A stretch of 64,000 bases of DNA from Lepas anatifera (Eukaryota; Arthropoda; Thecostraca; Lepadidae): the NCBI GenBank assembly GCA_034440635.1, contig JAOTON010000767.1, forward strand, positions 1,550,001 to 1,614,000, written 5' to 3'. The position numbers were made by a program, and so were the translations under genes. This document shows, piece after piece, positions 61,552 through 64,000 of the stretch. How positions within the stretch are numbered: position 1 is the stretch's first letter; every line of letters starts with the position of its first letter. The notes below the pieces were generated by a model that was not told the DNA's origin, ran no database searches, and saw nothing but the letters and a program-made list of their open reading frames with translations.

Positions 61552-61605
61552 TGCTGGCACTGGCTGCGGAACTGGGGGGAGCACCGGGGCACGGTGTCCC
61601 CCCAC
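61552..61605 (+). mobile_element. End fragment of a CAGTGGCGGAAC-type element
   Basis: GGCACTGGCTGCGGAACTGG, then GGGGAGCACCGGGGCACGG and TGTCCCCCC, resembles the widespread hAT-type MITE ends that begin CAGTGGCGGA and carry a G-rich then C-rich block. It stops at the TTAA where family A copy 5 begins. Confidence 0.4.
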
Positions 61606-62511
61606 TTAACCCTCGCCCACGGGGGCCATCGTGGCCCCTAAGGTTTTTCGGGATAGCAGAAAACGACGAGGGCGCACGCAGTTGAGGGTCTACCTCTCGC
61701 ATCATTTTCCCATCATCCCTGAAATTTTTACCCGGGTCCCAAGGTCGGTCCCAGACGGGTCACCAGGTCACTCACTTCACCTTTAGAGCTCTGTAGAGCT
61801 CATTTCAAGTCGATCGATTTGAAACTTCCTACACTTCTGACCCTCCGGGTCTAAGGTGTATATCCGGGATTTTTCGATTTCGTGCCTGGTCGGTCACGAG
61901 GCGACCTCTCCCATTGGAAAAGCATGGGGAAAGCTATTTCTGATATAAAAGCCACAAAATGATTGCAATACTCAATCTGCTCGAACAACGTTTTGGACAC
62001 CCTTTCACGGATCCCAGGGTCTATTTGCCTTTGACTTTTCAGGTCATAGGTCACCGGGTCAAAACAGTATTTTGACAATAACTTTTGACCTAATTGAGCT
62101 GAGCGTGAAACAAACACCATCGTGTTTGGCTTGTCACTGGTTTTATTTGATATACGGCAAGGTCACTTTTGACCTTTCTGACCTCAGGTCATATTAGGTC
62201 GAGGTGACCTCTGGCGGTCAAACCACTGGCGGGGGTCTTTACGTTCCCATAGCGGAAAAGTACTGGCAATTTGCTATCAATGTCTTTACCGGCCTAATAG
62301 CTCTAATGATGGTTATGCCCGTTTGTTAATCTTGATATTTGGTGAAATAGCCGATCTTGACCTAATTTGCCTCTGAGGTCAAACCATTGACCTGGCACTA
62401 AACATGAGTATTCTTACTAATTCACGCAGCTTTCTTGCACTTGATTTGCGCTACCCTATTTTCGTTGAGGGGGCCATCTGCCCCCGGTGGCATGCGCCAC
62501 CCGCGGGTTAA
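61606..62511 (-). mobile_element. TTAA element, family A copy 5 (many small deletions)
   Basis: TTAACCCTCGCCCACGGGGG to CCCGCGGGTTAA, collinear with copy 3 but about 125 bp shorter. The loss comes from dozens of 1-4 bp deletions spread along the copy, often removing one member of a repeated dinucleotide or half-site. Non-coding. Confidence 0.85.
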
Positions 62512-64000
62512 ATCAGAAATTTTAACAGTAACCATATGGCGTTGATTGGAAAGAAATTGGTTGAAAAGCCCATGGTGCCCACCTTAAATTTGAGCGTTCC
62601 GCCGTCCCTGAGTGCTGGAACAGACTTCATATAAATTCAGGTTGTTTCGGTACGCTCCATCCCTCTCGCTCCTTCCCTGTAATGTTCCGGTTGTAAAGCA
62701 TATCCCCCAGCCGCTGATTATCCTGTATAAAATAAAGCAAAATCGTTATTTCAATAGGCTGGTGTGGTTGATTTTCTTGCAGTAGTTCTCAGACCTAGTT
62801 AACTCACGGCAGTGCCTATAGTGAATGGAAAAATGTGTCCGGCTTTCCAGAATATTTTACATTCCACAAGCATTTCTGCGGTCATCAGTATGTCCAGAAC
62901 TTCAACCGCACGCCAACTACCTAAACGGCTCCTCTGAGGTTGCCCGGTGCAGTCTTCGGTGGGCTGGTACCGACTGCATCACCATCGGTACCCTCTCCAT
63001 CACTGGAAGTACACTCTGCATCACCAGAGCTACACTCCGCATCACCATCGGTACACTTTGCATCACCAGGCGGTGCACTCTGCGGTCACCGCGCCCTGAA
63101 TGCATTACCCACATGGCATGCGCGCGCTCATTACACCATGGCGAATCCTCAGTGATTGCCGCGGCGGCGGTACCCACAATTACGGAGACGGAGCCGACTA
63201 ATGGGACGGCGGGCGTGTCGGCGGCGCCCACGCCTCCTCTGTGAAGGCAACGGCACCCGCTCAGGCACCGGCCCAATCGCCGCCTCCGAGCTGGCGCCTT
63301 CCGACGCGTCCTTGGGCCTGGCCGACGGTCGCAGCTGGTGGAACAGCGGGGAGAACATGACAGCTACTCATGTCAGTCGGACAGAGGACAGTTAGCTGTG
63401 ACGTCCAGGACGCCGCTAACGGCCGGACGTGGGTATCCACGTCAGCCGCAGTAATTATGCAGGGCTGCGCATGTCCTACATGGCGCGACCAGTCATCAAC
63501 ACTGCTGGAAATGTATGGGAGCACTGGTGGCGTCATCTACTTCTTTTGGCGTTTCGCGGGAAAACTGCCAGCAATAATTACTGAGGTCGGTTATCAAGAG
63601 CCGCGATGTATTGCCTTCGACAAGAGGCCCCGCTGACGATCCTGGGACTTGGTAAAAGTGCTGACCTGGAAACTCATCCAAAATAAGGTCGAACCATCGG
63701 GTGAATAAAAACATGATTCAGAACAGCCACATTTGTGATGGTGAATGTAAAATAACGGACAGGAAAAGAAAAGGATTCAGAACAACCTCTGTCAAAGCTC
63801 GGGGTTACACACAGTTGAATTAAACACTTGAAATGCGGCTCGGAAGCTGGCTGAAGCTCCCCCTCCGGAGTAAATATGTCATAGTTTTTGGTTGCCACAT
63901 ACCGATTATATGTCTTTAAAACACGCTAAGAAACAAAGTTAAAGAGATGGAAAATAGGTGATGCTGAATTGTACTTTCCAGTCTTATGGTGGATACCACC
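62512..64000. other. No gene recognised; CpG-rich patch at 62920-63460
   Basis: GC-rich with competing frames on both strands (139 residues plus from 62825, 119 minus). The plus frame contains the translated 21-bp minisatellite. No domain. The last 500 bp are unremarkable. Confidence 0.3.
62977..63082 (+). repeat. 21-bp minisatellite, 5 copies
   Basis: Unit CATCACCATCGGTACACTCTG with variants. In one plus-strand frame it reads a seven-residue repeat like ITIGTLC. Period divisible by three, but no evidence that it is translated. Confidence 0.8.

Overview
The window looks like nuclear DNA from an animal, most likely an invertebrate. It is repeat-dense, and I found no convincing intact protein-coding gene. 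The support for this is the mix of elements: a decayed non-LTR retrotransposon with RNase H, a Penelope-like element, tRNA-derived SINEs, hAT-type and TTAA-flanked DNA elements, long (TA)n, (GA)n and (GT)n microsatellites, and scattered CpG-rich patches up to about 600 bp. I cannot name the species; an arthropod or other aquatic invertebrate would fit.

The dominant theme is a set of related non-autonomous DNA elements. They are flanked by TTAA, have GC-rich terminal inverted repeats, carry a GC-rich palindrome just inside many of the ends, and are packed with GGTCA/TGACC half-sites. I call the families A (about 1.03 kb; 18629, 21009, 38752, 52068, 61606, with a fragment at 30490), B (about 0.85 kb; 6068, 43687), C (about 1 kb; 13328, 49492, with fragments at 44600 and 54316) and D (about 0.9 kb; 23417, 24803, 43180, 46975, 58830, with ends at 24773 and 45935). 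A shorter TTAA element, F (23604-24061), sits inside a D copy. TTAA targets and the CCC start of A and C suggest a piggyBac-like transposase supplied from elsewhere; none is encoded here.

Layout from left to right. 0-6 kb: a fold-back element, a tRNA-like block, a CpG patch and decayed GGCGGATC-type MITEs. 6-9.6 kb: a B element inside a broken LINE of the I/Jockey group. 13.3-14.3 kb: family C. 14.4-15.6 kb: a 5'-truncated Penelope-like element with ~305-bp inverted arms, a 13-bp target duplication and a hammerhead ribozyme in each arm (left intact in its core, right mutated). 18.4-20.6 kb: a hAT-like element carrying a nested A copy. 21-25.7 kb: A, a CpG patch, D with nested F, then a second D. 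28.2-31 kb: a possible MITE with (TA)n, a homopolymer tract that looks like a sequence artefact, and an A fragment. 34.9-41.6 kb: two SINEs, a 33-bp minisatellite, CpG patches (one with two CRE palindromes) and family A. 43-54.5 kb: D with nested B, a candidate exon, D, C, and an A copy split by 0.9 kb of GT-rich DNA. 55-64 kb: a CpG patch with a strong splice donor, a short MITE, D, an A copy eroded by many small deletions, and a 21-bp minisatellite.

Nesting gives a relative order of insertion: LINE before B, D before F, hAT before A, and A before the GT-rich insert. The most interesting items are the hammerhead-bearing Penelope-like element and the half-site-packed TTAA families.
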